From JBJKRF01 sp046704785 (lineage in GTDB: Bacteria > Chloroflexota > Anaerolineae > Anaerolineales > Villigracilaceae): a stretch of DNA of 38,782 nucleotides. The position numbers and the translations under genes were made by a program. Where the stretch lies: NCBI GenBank assembly GCA_046704785.1, contig JBJKRF010000131.1, positions 1 to 38,782 of the forward strand, given 5' to 3'. Positions 1 to 7,449 of the stretch are shown here, piece by piece (the first letter of the stretch is position 1; every line of letters begins with the position of its first letter). Below the pieces are notes generated by a model, which ran no database searches, was not told where the DNA came from, and worked only from the letters and a program-made list of their open reading frames with translations.

Positions 1-156
1 AAAAACTGGTTAGGCAACCAATCCTGGAATGGCGCAGATGCTTTGTGGCCCTTACTCCTTCAATTCCAGCCAGAGTATAACAACCGCCCACATCAGGGCC
101 TGGCGATTCCGGGGTTGTCACCCAACGTATTCGCCAAGCGTATCTGGCTCATGTAA
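1..156 (+). pseudogene. C-terminal end of a DDE integrase-type transposase
   Basis: The first 51 codons form an open frame cut by the window edge and ending in TAA at 154-156. The translation contains YNNRPHQGL followed by SPNVFAKR, the typical tail of rve-type (IS3/IS481-like) transposases, where the YNxxRPHxxL block follows the catalytic Glu. The catalytic Asp residues would lie outside the window, so it is not possible to tell whether the gene is intact. I cannot define the right terminal inverted repeat of the element; the roughly 50 bp between this stop and the next gene hold nothing I recognise. The family assignment rests only on the tail motif. Confidence 0.6.
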
Positions 157-207
157 CTATGTTGTTAATGTGCAAGATGATACTGACTAAGACAGAAATA
201 GCGTTTA

Positions 208-879
208 TCACCCAATTACTGTCTTTCTTGGCTTCAGCCCGAACCAGGCCAGCAGGCTGAGCAACACGGAAATTACGCCAACGTACGCGAAGCAATCTTC
301 CCAGAAGCGGATCGGGAACAGGCGGATGAGCGTGTCGGAGTAAGCGAACAGCCAGGAATTGCCGCTGAAGAACAGCGAGTGGAACCAACTGAAGAACTGC
401 CAGAAGGAGGTGGCGGCGAAGGTCAAGATGAAAACCAGCAGAACGATGGTCAAGATGCCGCCGTAGCGCCAACCACGCCGGTAGTCGTCCAACCAGTTGC
501 CACGCCAAGCCCAGATTCCCAGCAACAGCAGCAGGCCCAGGTCCATGTCCCAGGTTCTGAGCAACATCTGCACCACGCCTTTGACATCGTGCATGTGGCT
601 GAGTTCGCGCGAATTATAGATGAAGCCTCCGTCGTCGAACTGGAGTTGCGCCAAATAATCGATGCCTGCGCTGTTGAGCAGATAGTCGAGCGAAGGCGTT
701 GCCCAGCGCAGACGGTCTTGCATGCTAAAGCCATACGGGTCGGCGGGGAAGCCCGGCATGCGGTATTCGATTTGCAGGAAGAGCGGCGTCATCAGTACGC
801 GCACGCTGAACATGACGATTGCCAGCGGAATCAGCAAGGCCACCAACCAGGACAGACCTGAGCGAAGACGAGAATCCAT
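208..879 (-). CDS. DUF1461 / TIGR01906 integral membrane protein
   Basis: This 223-residue protein has four predicted membrane segments: one at the N terminus (about residues 10-30), two in the middle (about 115-130 and 140-165) and one near the C terminus (about 195-215). Between the first and second segments is a large extracytoplasmic loop containing YGFSMQDRLRWATPSLDYL and the ELSHMHDVK block. Both are characteristic of the TIGR01906/DUF1461 family, whose function is unknown. The start is supported by GGAGG about 9 nt upstream. It lies 60 bp downstream of the spermidine-synthase-like gene on the same strand and could be co-transcribed with it. No catalytic motif is apparent. Confidence 0.8.
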   Translation of the reverse strand: MDSRLRSGLSWLVALLIPLAIVMFSVRVLMTPLFLQIEYRMPGFPADPYGFSMQDRLRWATPSLDYLLNSAGIDYLAQLQFDDGGFIYNSRELSHMHDVKGVVQMLLRTWDMDLGLLLLLGIWAWRGNWLDDYRRGWRYGGILTIVLLVFILTFAATSFWQFFSWFHSLFFSGNSWLFAYSDTLIRLFPIRFWEDCFAYVGVISVLLSLLAWFGLKPRKTVIG

Positions 880-939
880 GAAAAAAACCTCCGAAGATGA
901 GATCGTTGATCGAAAGGAAAAAGCGCTTTGTGTTTCGTT

Positions 940-2490
940 CTATTGTAGTTCCGACACGCCGCCGTTCAGGATGAAATGGATAATCAGGCTATCCGTCACC
1001 CATTCGATGGGCGAGCGGTCGTCTGTGTAAACCTCGCCACCCTGCGGCGGCGCTTGCAGGTTGGCATACGCCTCCTCGGCGGCTTGCAGCAGCAACGGGC
1101 TGGTTTGCGGATTCTGGGAGAGGGCCGCGATGTTGAGCGCCAGGTTATTCTGCACGGTGGGCTGCCGGGTGGCGTAGATCACCGAGTTGAACGTATTGGG
1201 CACGTCCATCACGTACAAGGATGGCAGCACCGTCTGGATGGTGGCCGACAGATCGTTGATCAGACGCCGGTCGCCGGGCGCGCGCCCAACGTTGATCGCC
1301 AGCACGCCGTCGTCGCTGAGGTGGTTGGCGCAAATCTGGAAGAACTCCACGGTGGTCATGTGGGGCGGGATGTAGGGCGGGCGATAGGCGTCCACGATGA
1401 TCAGGGAGTATTTGTGCGAACTATGCTCCAGCCCCCAACGTCCGTCGGCGATGTAGACGTTGAGATTGGATTCGTTCATGGCGAAGTATTTGCGTCCCAC
1501 CGCCACGATTTTGGGGTCGATCTCGTACCCGTCGATGGGCACGTTGCCGTAGGCGACCGTGGCCTGGCGCGCAGCCGTTCCGGCGGCCAGCCCGACGATG
1601 GCGATGCGTTTGACATCGGAAGGCGTAAAGGGCGGCGAGTTGAAAAGTGGGCCGACCAGGAATTCCTCCCAGGGGCCGCCGTAGGAGAGCACGTTTGGGT
1701 TGTACTCGGAATGGACGCCCTGCCCGTCGTTCAGGCGCAGATAGGTGTATCCGTTGCGCTGGATGACTTCGATGTAGTTGTAGGCCGATTCGGTCTCGTA
1801 GACCTGCCCAGGTGTGGATTTGATGCGGTAGTCATTCAGCAGGGCTGCCGCCGTCAGTACGACCGGCATCAGCAGAAAAGGGAGCAGCGCCCGGGTTCCG
1901 GCGGAGGCCCACAATCCGGCCAGGGTGACGACCAGCAACGTGCCGCTAAAAATCAGGAAGGTGAGGGTCACGCCGACTAACGGAAACAGGACCAGGGTTG
2001 GTAGGAAAGCGCCGAGCACCGATCCGATCGTCGAGATGGCGTAGACGTTCCCGGCCACGTTCCCGGCGTGGGACGAGTCATCCATCAACAGCCGGATGAC
2101 GAAGGGCGAAGCCATGGCCAGCAGCGTGACCGGCACGCTGAACAGCACCAGTGTGCCGACGAAAGCGCCCAGCATGACGCCCAGGTTGAGCACGTCGAAG
2201 GCGGCTGCGGCGAAGCGCAGCACCGGTTGGGCGATGAACGGCGCAAAACCGAGCGTGAAGGTGCCCCAGGCCAGGATGGTGAACAAGGTGCGTGGACGGG
2301 GCGAACGGTCGGCCCAACGCCCGCCGACGGTGTAGCCGATGGCAAAGTAGACCAGGATCAGGCCGATGATGCAGGCCCACACCAGGTTGCTGTATCCGAA
2401 GGTGGTTTGCAACAGGCGCGAGGCCCCGAATTCGGCGGCCAGAGTGGTCATGCCAGAAAAGAAAACAGTGAAGTAAAGGTAGCGACGCAT
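940..2490 (-). CDS. membrane-fused spermidine synthase-like protein
   Basis: The protein is 516 residues. The N-terminal half (about residues 1-240) is a chain of hydrophobic segments resembling the membrane portion of fused MFS/spermidine synthase proteins. The C-terminal half (about 260-500) is a class I methyltransferase-like fold of the spermine/spermidine synthase family, with IAIVGLAAGTAARQ as the nucleotide-binding loop, YEIDPKIV as the acidic loop and VDAYRPPYIPPHMTT as the substrate-region Asp motif. Related stand-alone enzymes transfer aminopropyl groups, but membrane-fused members are mostly uncharacterised, so polyamine synthesis is only a possibility. I start at the ATG at 2488-2490 rather than further upstream, because the longer frame runs through the divergent promoter region. 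A TATAAT (2498-2503 on this strand) ends 7 nt before this ATG and no Shine-Dalgarno is visible, suggesting a leaderless message. Confidence 0.8.
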   Translation of the reverse strand: MRRYLYFTVFFSGMTTLAAEFGASRLLQTTFGYSNLVWACIIGLILVYFAIGYTVGGRWADRSPRPRTLFTILAWGTFTLGFAPFIAQPVLRFAAAAFDVLNLGVMLGAFVGTLVLFSVPVTLLAMASPFVIRLLMDDSSHAGNVAGNVYAISTIGSVLGAFLPTLVLFPLVGVTLTFLIFSGTLLVVTLAGLWASAGTRALLPFLLMPVVLTAAALLNDYRIKSTPGQVYETESAYNYIEVIQRNGYTYLRLNDGQGVHSEYNPNVLSYGGPWEEFLVGPLFNSPPFTPSDVKRIAIVGLAAGTAARQATVAYGNVPIDGYEIDPKIVAVGRKYFAMNESNLNVYIADGRWGLEHSSHKYSLIIVDAYRPPYIPPHMTTVEFFQICANHLSDDGVLAINVGRAPGDRRLINDLSATIQTVLPSLYVMDVPNTFNSVIYATRQPTVQNNLALNIAALSQNPQTSPLLLQAAEEAYANLQAPPQGGEVYTDDRSPIEWVTDSLIIHFILNGGVSELQ

Positions 2491-2497
2491 GGGCCGT

Positions 2498-2507
2498 ATT
2501 ATATAAT
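2498..2507. promoter_or_regulatory. palindromic ATTATATAAT shared by divergent genes
   Basis: The ten-base palindrome ATTATATAAT gives a perfect TATAAT on each strand. Leftward it ends 7 nt before the ATG of the spermidine-synthase-like gene; rightward it precedes the Nudix gene by about 100 nt. No consensus -35 box is seen on either side. Divergent use of one -10 is an inference. Confidence 0.45.
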
Positions 2508-2612
2508 GCCTGCGGTGATAAAGGAGATATGAATTCAGATTCTCCGTGCTATACTTTTGGGTCGAATTACAGTCTTGGATTCGAGCCACTTCCCTCACGT
2601 TTGGAGAAATAC

Positions 2613-3191
2613 ATGAGCCGACTTGACAAGCCTTCGGACGGAGCCTGGGAGCATCTGCGCTCTGAGCCGGGGGACGACCTGCATATCTTCCGCTTGCGTT
2701 TCGACTGGTTCAGGCATCCGCGCAGCGCAAAGGCTCTGAAAGTGGTGGTGCTCGATGCGCCGGACTGGGCCAACGTGGTGGCGCTGACGCCCGAAAAGAA
2801 GATTGTCGTCGTGCGCCAGTTCAGGTTTGGGGCCGCGCAAACCACGGTCGAGATTCCGGCCGGGCTGGTCGAGCGCGGTGAAGCGCACGAGCGGGCCGTC
2901 CGCCGGGAGTTGGAGGAGGAGACCGGCTATAGGGCGCGCGTCTGGCAGTATTTGGGGAATGTGGAGCCTAACCCGGCTTTCATGAACAATCATTGCCACC
3001 AATGGTTGGCCCTGGACGTGGCCAGGAGCGTTTCGCCCCATCCGGACGAAAACGAAGACATCCGCGTGGACGAACTGAGCCTGGATGAAATCAAAACCGA
3101 AATCCGCGCGGGACGGATGCGCAACGCCTTGACGTTGTTGAGCCTTTCGAGAGTCTTTGATTTGCGGGACGAGCCCGGCCTTTTGTACTGA
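2613..3191 (+). CDS. Nudix hydrolase (ADP-ribose pyrophosphatase-like)
   Basis: This 192-residue protein has a complete Nudix box at about residues 84-106, G-x5-E-x7-REL-x-EE-x-G, read as GLVERGE followed by RRELEEETGY. Nudix enzymes hydrolyse nucleoside diphosphates linked to another group, using Mg2+ bound by the box glutamates. The sequence upstream of the box (VRQFRFGAAQTTVEIPAG) matches the layout of NudF-type ADP-ribose pyrophosphatases, but the substrate cannot be fixed from sequence. I chose the ATG at 2613 because GGAG lies 6 nt upstream. An in-frame ATG at 2529 would add 28 residues, but its AAGGAG is only 2 nt away. It is followed 39 bp later by the aquaporin gene. Confidence 0.85.
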   Translation: MSRLDKPSDGAWEHLRSEPGDDLHIFRLRFDWFRHPRSAKALKVVVLDAPDWANVVALTPEKKIVVVRQFRFGAAQTTVEIPAGLVERGEAHERAVRRELEEETGYRARVWQYLGNVEPNPAFMNNHCHQWLALDVARSVSPHPDENEDIRVDELSLDEIKTEIRAGRMRNALTLLSLSRVFDLRDEPGLLY

Positions 3192-3230
3192 TCCCGCTCG
3201 TTCACTATTGCATTCATACAGTAGCAATTC

Positions 3231-4016
3231 ATGCCTGCTCAAAACGACCAACCACAACCCTTTCCCTGGAAGTTGTACGGCGCAGAACTGGTCGGTACCG
3301 CCCTGCTCATCCTGGCGGGATTGTCCATTGTCATTCTCGATTTTGGGAACGGCAGTCCTGTTCTGCAGCTTATCCCGGACGCCGGGCTGCGACGTCTGAT
3401 TACGGGATTCCTATTCGGGACGACCGGGGCGTTGATCGCGCTCTCGCCGCTCGGACGTGAAAGCGGCGCGCACATCAACCCGGCGGTGACCTTCAGCTTT
3501 TGGCTGATGGGCAAACTGCGCGGACGACATGCGCTTGGCTATGTGGCGGCGCAACTGATCGGCGGCGTGTTGGGCGCTTTGCCGCTGCTGGCCTGGGGCG
3601 CGATGGGCCGCAGCGTGGCCTACGGCGCGACCGCGCCGGGAGCCGGTTTCGGCCTCGGCTGGGCGCTTGTGGGAGAGGCCGTCACCACCTTTTTGTTGAT
3701 CGTCGGGCTTTTCTTCTTTTTGAGTTCCCGTCGCATCCGGGCCTTTACGCCGGCCCTATTTCCCTTTCTATTCGCCGTCATGGTCTTTATCGAAGCGCCG
3801 CTATCAGGCACCAGCACCAACCCGGCCCGCAGTCTCGGCCCGTCCGTCATCTCCGGTGTGTGGCAGGGTTGGTGGATCTACTGGTTGGGCCCGCTGATCG
3901 GCGCGCTGCTGGGGACGTTGCTTTTCCGCCTGGGCTGGCTGCGGGAGTTGGAGGTCGAGGTGGCGAAGCTGTATCATTTCGAGCATGACCGCTACGGCAT
4001 CTTTCATTGGGAATAG
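3231..4016 (+). CDS. MIP family channel (aquaporin)
   Basis: The 261-residue protein has six hydrophobic segments and the two NPA half-helix motifs of the major intrinsic protein family: SGAHINPAV at about residues 78-86 and SGTSTNPARS at about 192-201. The Arg directly after the second NPA is the selectivity-filter arginine of the family. It is expected in the cytoplasmic membrane as a water or small neutral solute channel. I see no clear extra Asp after the second NPA typical of glycerol facilitators, which favours a water channel, but this is inference. The roughly 25-residue C-terminal tail is polar. No strong Shine-Dalgarno precedes the ATG. Confidence 0.85.
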   Translation: MPAQNDQPQPFPWKLYGAELVGTALLILAGLSIVILDFGNGSPVLQLIPDAGLRRLITGFLFGTTGALIALSPLGRESGAHINPAVTFSFWLMGKLRGRHALGYVAAQLIGGVLGALPLLAWGAMGRSVAYGATAPGAGFGLGWALVGEAVTTFLLIVGLFFFLSSRRIRAFTPALFPFLFAVMVFIEAPLSGTSTNPARSLGPSVISGVWQGWWIYWLGPLIGALLGTLLFRLGWLRELEVEVAKLYHFEHDRYGIFHWE

Positions 4017-4060
4017 AAACCTGGGCGCATGGACGCGCCTTTCGAAAAGCCCCGTGCCAT

Positions 4061-4123
4061 ACCTGTCACGGGTGAAAATGCCCAAAGGACACAAAGCGCA
4101 ATTTTCACCCGCGGGCATACTAT
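4061..4123. repeat. palindromic intergenic repeat, copy 1
   Basis: Inverted arms GGGTGAAAAT (4070-4079) and ATTTTCACCC (4101-4110) surround a 21-nt centre. The right flank CGGGCATACTAT and the left flank ATACCTGTCAC match, in opposite orientation, the flanks of copy 2 at 7301-7381. The element lies just upstream of the esterase-like lipoprotein gene, and its right flank contains a -10-like TACTAT at 4118-4123. Confidence 0.6.
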
Positions 4124-4155
4124 CCTGTTCGGAGTACGACCCCAAGCGAGGACAA

Positions 4156-5091
4156 ATGAAACAAAAAGCACTGCTGGCCCTGATTTCTTTGTTGCTGCTG
4201 GTCGCCTGCAATCCGGCGACCCCGCCGCCGCTTCCCACCTCGACGCCCGCTCCTACAGCGACAGCGACGCCGGCTTTCCCCGCTGCCAAGTTCGGAAGCA
4301 GTGAAACCGACGTGACCTATTGCACCATGAACGGTGCGCCCCAAAAGATGGACCTCTATTACCCGAAAACGGGCGGCCCGTGGCCGGTGCTGCTTTACGT
4401 CCATGGCGGGAGCTGGTATCAGGGCGATAAAGCCGAGGGCGCAGGTTGGCGTTATATGAATGACCACGGCTTTCTGGTCGCCTCGGTCAACTATCGTTTG
4501 GCAACCTATCAAACCAAATTCCCCGACATGATCGAAGACGTCAAATGTGCAGTGCGCTTCCTGCGCGCGCACGCCGATTCTTACAACCTCGACCCGACCC
4601 GCATCGGCGCCATCGGCGCCAGCGCCGGCGGGCAATTGGTAAACCTGCTTGGCACGTCCGACAAAAGTGCCGGTTGGAACGTGGGCGAATACCTGGGCCA
4701 ATCCAGCCGGGTGCAGGCCGTGGTCAGTATTTCCGGGCCGGCAGATTTCACCCGTCCCTTCCCCAATGGGATCAATACCTCCATTTTCCTGGCCTTTGGT
4801 GCGCTGGCCGGCAGCAATTCACCCGCCATGGTGGCTGCCAGCCCGGTCACTTACATCACGCCGGATGATCCGCCTTTCCTGATCTTTCAGGGCGACCACG
4901 ACGGCTATGTGCCGGTTGACCAGGGAGAGACGCTGAACGCCCGTCTGCTGGCAGCCGGCGTGCCGTCCACGTTGGTCGTTGTCGTGGGCGGCGACCACAG
5001 CCTGCAGGGTGTGAATGGCAAGGATACGATTCCCTCGCAGGACGAAATCTCTCAGATCACCTTGCGCTTCCTGGAAAAGAACCTGAAGTGA
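4156..5091 (+). CDS. secreted alpha/beta-hydrolase lipoprotein (BD-FAE / carboxylesterase-like)
   Basis: The 311-residue protein begins with a lipoprotein signal peptide with lipobox LVAC (Cys18), followed by a Pro/Thr-rich linker to about residue 42. The alpha/beta-hydrolase domain shows the oxyanion motif HGGSW (83-87) and the nucleophile elbow GASAG (Ser156). A GDHDGYVP segment and a later GGDHSL supply the likely acid and His. The overall pattern matches BD-FAE/Lipase_3-type esterases acting on short acyl esters. The chosen ATG follows GAGGA by 3-4 nt and gives a clean signal peptide; a longer in-frame start at 3985 would overlap the aquaporin gene and bury the signal. The palindromic repeat lies immediately upstream. 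The protein is probably anchored on the outer face of the cell membrane. Confidence 0.8.
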   Translation: MKQKALLALISLLLLVACNPATPPPLPTSTPAPTATATPAFPAAKFGSSETDVTYCTMNGAPQKMDLYYPKTGGPWPVLLYVHGGSWYQGDKAEGAGWRYMNDHGFLVASVNYRLATYQTKFPDMIEDVKCAVRFLRAHADSYNLDPTRIGAIGASAGGQLVNLLGTSDKSAGWNVGEYLGQSSRVQAVVSISGPADFTRPFPNGINTSIFLAFGALAGSNSPAMVAASPVTYITPDDPPFLIFQGDHDGYVPVDQGETLNARLLAAGVPSTLVVVVGGDHSLQGVNGKDTIPSQDEISQITLRFLEKNLK

Positions 5092-5119
5092 GGCTTCAGG
5101 CGCACCAAACGATGAATGC

Positions 5120-5148
5120 TTTACAAATGACCTGTCCCGTGTTAAACT
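5120..5148 (+). promoter_or_regulatory. sigma-70-type promoter for mtnA
   Basis: TTTACA at 5120-5125, a 17-nt spacer and TAAACT at 5143-5148 form a good housekeeping promoter. Transcription would begin near 5155, about 45 nt ahead of mtnA and before the hairpin at 5164-5190. Confidence 0.6.
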
Positions 5149-5163
5149 ACGCCCGCAATCGAC

Positions 5164-5190
5164 GGCGCTCTCACGCGAGAGCGCCCTTTT
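5164..5190 (+). terminator. terminator-shaped hairpin in the mtnA leader
   Basis: A perfect 9-bp stem, GGCGCTCTC (5164-5172) with GAGAGCGCC (5177-5185), has a 4-nt loop and is followed by CTTTT. It can terminate the upstream lipoprotein gene. Because it lies downstream of the mtnA promoter and ends 10 nt before the mtnA ATG, it could also act as an attenuator. Confidence 0.6.
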
Positions 5191-5199
5191 GGTGTGCCC

Positions 5200-6261
5200 A
5201 TGCGAACTGTTGATTGGAACGATAAAGAAAATCGTGTGGAAATGATCGACCAGCGCCTCCTGCCGGGAGCGTTTGAAGTCGTTTCTTTTCGCACCCCGCT
5301 CGAGGTGGCGCAGGCCATCCGGGAGATGGTCGTACGCGGCGCTCCCGCCATAGGCGCTGCCGCCGCCTTCGGGCTGGCGCTTGCCGCACAGGAGTCGCAG
5401 GCGCATACACCCCGTGAGTTGTCCGCCGATCTGGAGACGGCTGCCAACGCCCTGAAGGCCGCCCGCCCGACGGCTGTCAACCTGGCCTGGGCGGTGGATC
5501 GTGTGCTCGCGGCGCTCTCCCGCCGGGAGAAGGACGCGGGCGGCTCCGTCGACGACCTGCGCCAATTCGTGCGCGACGAGGCCCGCCGCATCGCCGACGA
5601 AGACGTGGAAATCAACAAGCGTATGGCTGCGCACGGCGCGGAACTGATCGACGACGGTGATACCGTGGTGCATCACTGCAACACCGGCGCGCTGGCAACT
5701 GTCGATTGGGGCACCGCCTTGGGCGTCATCCGTATGGCCTGGGTGCAGGGCAAAAAGATTCACGTACTGGTGGACGAAACCCGTCCGCGTTTGCAGGGCG
5801 CGCGCCTGACAGCCTGGGAACTTGAACAATACGGCATCCCCTACGAGATTATTTCGGACAACATGTCCGGCTATTTTTTGCATAGCGGCGCGGTGCAGAA
5901 GGTCTTCTTCGGCGCCGACCGCGTGGCCGCCAACGGCGACGTAGCCAACAAGATCGGCACGTATATGCTGTCGTTGGCCGCCCACGATAACGGCGTCCCG
6001 GTCTATCCGGTGGTGCCGACCTCGACGGTCGATTTGTCGCTGGCGCATGGCGGCTTGATCCCCATCGAAGAACGGAATCCCGCCGAAGTGTTGAACATTC
6101 AATTGAACGGTGAGCGCGTCACGCCCCAGGGGGCGCAGGCGCGCAACCCGGCTTTCGATGTGACCCCCAACCGTTTGGTGACGGCCATCGTCACCGAGAA
6201 TGGCGTGGTGCGCCCGCCTTTCGACGTGAATTTACCGAAAGCAGTCAAAAACCAATCATAA
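5200..6261 (+). CDS. mtnA: S-methyl-5-thioribose-1-phosphate isomerase
   Basis: The 353-residue protein matches MtnA along its length. The N-terminal block VDWNDKENRVEMIDQRLLPG is followed by VVRGAPAIGAAAAFGLALA, the family signature around the phosphate site, by HHCNTGALAT with the catalytic Cys, and by the C-terminal FFGADRVAANGDVANKIGT block with the catalytic Asp. The enzyme converts 5-methylthioribose-1-phosphate to the ribulose isomer in methionine salvage. A related role on 5-deoxyribose or ribose-1,5-bisphosphate cannot be ruled out from sequence. The start is the ATG at 5200; a GTG two codons upstream is less likely. No Shine-Dalgarno is visible. It sits upstream of an adenosine-kinase-like gene and ahcY, in the same direction. 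Confidence 0.93.
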   Translation: MRTVDWNDKENRVEMIDQRLLPGAFEVVSFRTPLEVAQAIREMVVRGAPAIGAAAAFGLALAAQESQAHTPRELSADLETAANALKAARPTAVNLAWAVDRVLAALSRREKDAGGSVDDLRQFVRDEARRIADEDVEINKRMAAHGAELIDDGDTVVHHCNTGALATVDWGTALGVIRMAWVQGKKIHVLVDETRPRLQGARLTAWELEQYGIPYEIISDNMSGYFLHSGAVQKVFFGADRVAANGDVANKIGTYMLSLAAHDNGVPVYPVVPTSTVDLSLAHGGLIPIEERNPAEVLNIQLNGERVTPQGAQARNPAFDVTPNRLVTAIVTENGVVRPPFDVNLPKAVKNQS

Positions 6262-6263
6262 TT

Positions 6264-6340
6264 GTCTTTGCGAGGGGCGCAGCGACGCGGCAATCTCTTG
6301 AAAGCTGAGATTGTTTCATCTCTGTCCGGCTCGCAGTGAC
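6264..6340. repeat. dispersed imperfect palindromic repeat, copy 1
   Basis: The stretch begins GTCTTTGCGAG and ends CTCGCAGTGAC, with internal CAATCTC and GAGATTGTTTCATC blocks. The same order of blocks occurs at 23412-23505. It fills the gap between mtnA and the PfkB gene and has the look of a REP/MITE-like interspersed repeat. Confidence 0.65.
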
Positions 6341-6353
6341 GCCTGGATTACTT

Positions 6354-7307
6354 ATGGACATCCTTCTTTCTGGTTCTGTTGCTTACGATTATTTGATGAC
6401 TTTCCCCGGCCTGTTCCACGAGCAGATTCTGCCGGAGCGGCTTAAATCCATCAGCTTGTCTTTCCTGGTGGATAGCATGTCTCGCCAGCGCGGCGGCACC
6501 GCCCCCAATATTGCTTACACCCTGGCGCTGCTCGGTGAGAAGCCGCGCCTGCTGGCAACCGTCGGCGAGGACTTCGAGGACTATCGCGCCTGGTTGGAAA
6601 AGGCCGGCGTGGACACGGCCTGCGTCAAGGTCGTTTCGGGGAAGTTTACGGCTTCGTTTTTTGCCACCACCGATCAGGTGAATGCGCAGATCGCTTCCTT
6701 TTATCCGGGGGCCATGGCCGACGCGGCCATCCTGTCGATCAAGGATGTCGGCGTCCGCCCGGAACTGGTCATCGTTTCCCCCACCGATCCGGCAGCGATG
6801 ATGAAACACGCTGCCGAGTGCCGCGAACTGGGCGTGCCGTATTTGTACGACCCGTCGCAGCAGGTGCTGCGTTTGAGCGGCGAGGAGATCGCGCGCGATA
6901 TGGAGGGCGCACACTTCCTGTTCGTCAATGACTACGAGTTTGGGCTGGTTGCCAAAAAGACCGGCCTCGACCTGGACGGCATGCTCCGGCACGTGGACAT
7001 TGTGGTGGTCACGCGCGGCGGCGAAGGCGCCAGTATTTACGCCGACGGGCAGGAGATCAGTGTGCCGGTGGTGCCCGAGGAGCGCATCGTCGATCCCACC
7101 GGCGTGGGCGACGCCTTCCGCGGGGGCTTCCTGGCGGCTTATGCGCGCGGCTGGAACTGGGAACTGTGCGGACAGGTGGGTTCGCTGGCGGCGGTTTATT
7201 GCCTGGAACAGAACGGTACGCAGAACCATCGTTACACCCGCGAGGAATTTGTCAAGCGTTTCCGTCAGAATTACGACGACGACGGTAAACTGGATGCATT
7301 GTTATAG
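6354..7307 (+). CDS. PfkB family kinase (adenosine kinase-like)
   Basis: The 317-residue protein has both PfkB signatures. The first is RGGTAPNIAYTLALLG at about residues 46-61, with the substrate-binding Gly-Gly and Asn. The second is VDPTGVGDAFRGG near 246-258, with Asp253 as the likely catalytic base and the anion-hole glycines. PfkB kinases phosphorylate the primary hydroxyl of sugars or nucleosides. The short lid and GGTAPN motif resemble bacterial adenosine kinases. Placement between mtnA and ahcY fits removal of adenosine released by SAH hydrolysis. I start at ATG 6354, which begins the canonical first beta strand (MDILLSGSVAYD); a GTG at 6336 adds six residues inside the repeat. Substrate assignment is an inference from context. 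Confidence 0.8.
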   Translation: MDILLSGSVAYDYLMTFPGLFHEQILPERLKSISLSFLVDSMSRQRGGTAPNIAYTLALLGEKPRLLATVGEDFEDYRAWLEKAGVDTACVKVVSGKFTASFFATTDQVNAQIASFYPGAMADAAILSIKDVGVRPELVIVSPTDPAAMMKHAAECRELGVPYLYDPSQQVLRLSGEEIARDMEGAHFLFVNDYEFGLVAKKTGLDLDGMLRHVDIVVVTRGGEGASIYADGQEISVPVVPEERIVDPTGVGDAFRGGFLAAYARGWNWELCGQVGSLAAVYCLEQNGTQNHRYTREEFVKRFRQNYDDDGKLDALL

Positions 7308-7381
7308 AATGCCCACGGGTGAAAATTGCGTGTTCCTGCTCGATAAAAAGCGCAATTTTCACCTGTGATGGGTATAGAATG
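7301..7381. repeat. palindromic intergenic repeat, copy 2
   Basis: Inverted arms GGTGAAAATTGCG (7318-7330) and CGCAATTTTCACC (7351-7363) flank a 20-nt centre, with TATAGAATG repeated on both sides (7303-7311 and 7373-7381). Read on the opposite strand, arms and flanks align with copy 1 at 4061-4123. It lies between the kinase gene and ahcY. Confidence 0.65.
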
Positions 7382-7449
7382 TGAGCTACTCTCTTTCCAC
7401 GGGAAATCCCCAAAAATCGCAACTATTTAATGAACCGCAAGGAGAAAGC

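Noticed and set aside
976..1980. Long rightward open frame opposite the spermidine-synthase-like gene
   Set aside because: It is antisense to a clear gene, its translation is rich in Arg/Gly/His/Asp without any domain, and it has no ribosome binding site. High GC creates such shadows.
4819..6102. Long leftward open frame opposite the lipoprotein gene and mtnA
   Set aside because: It spans two well-supported genes and their intergenic region on the other strand and shows no family motif.
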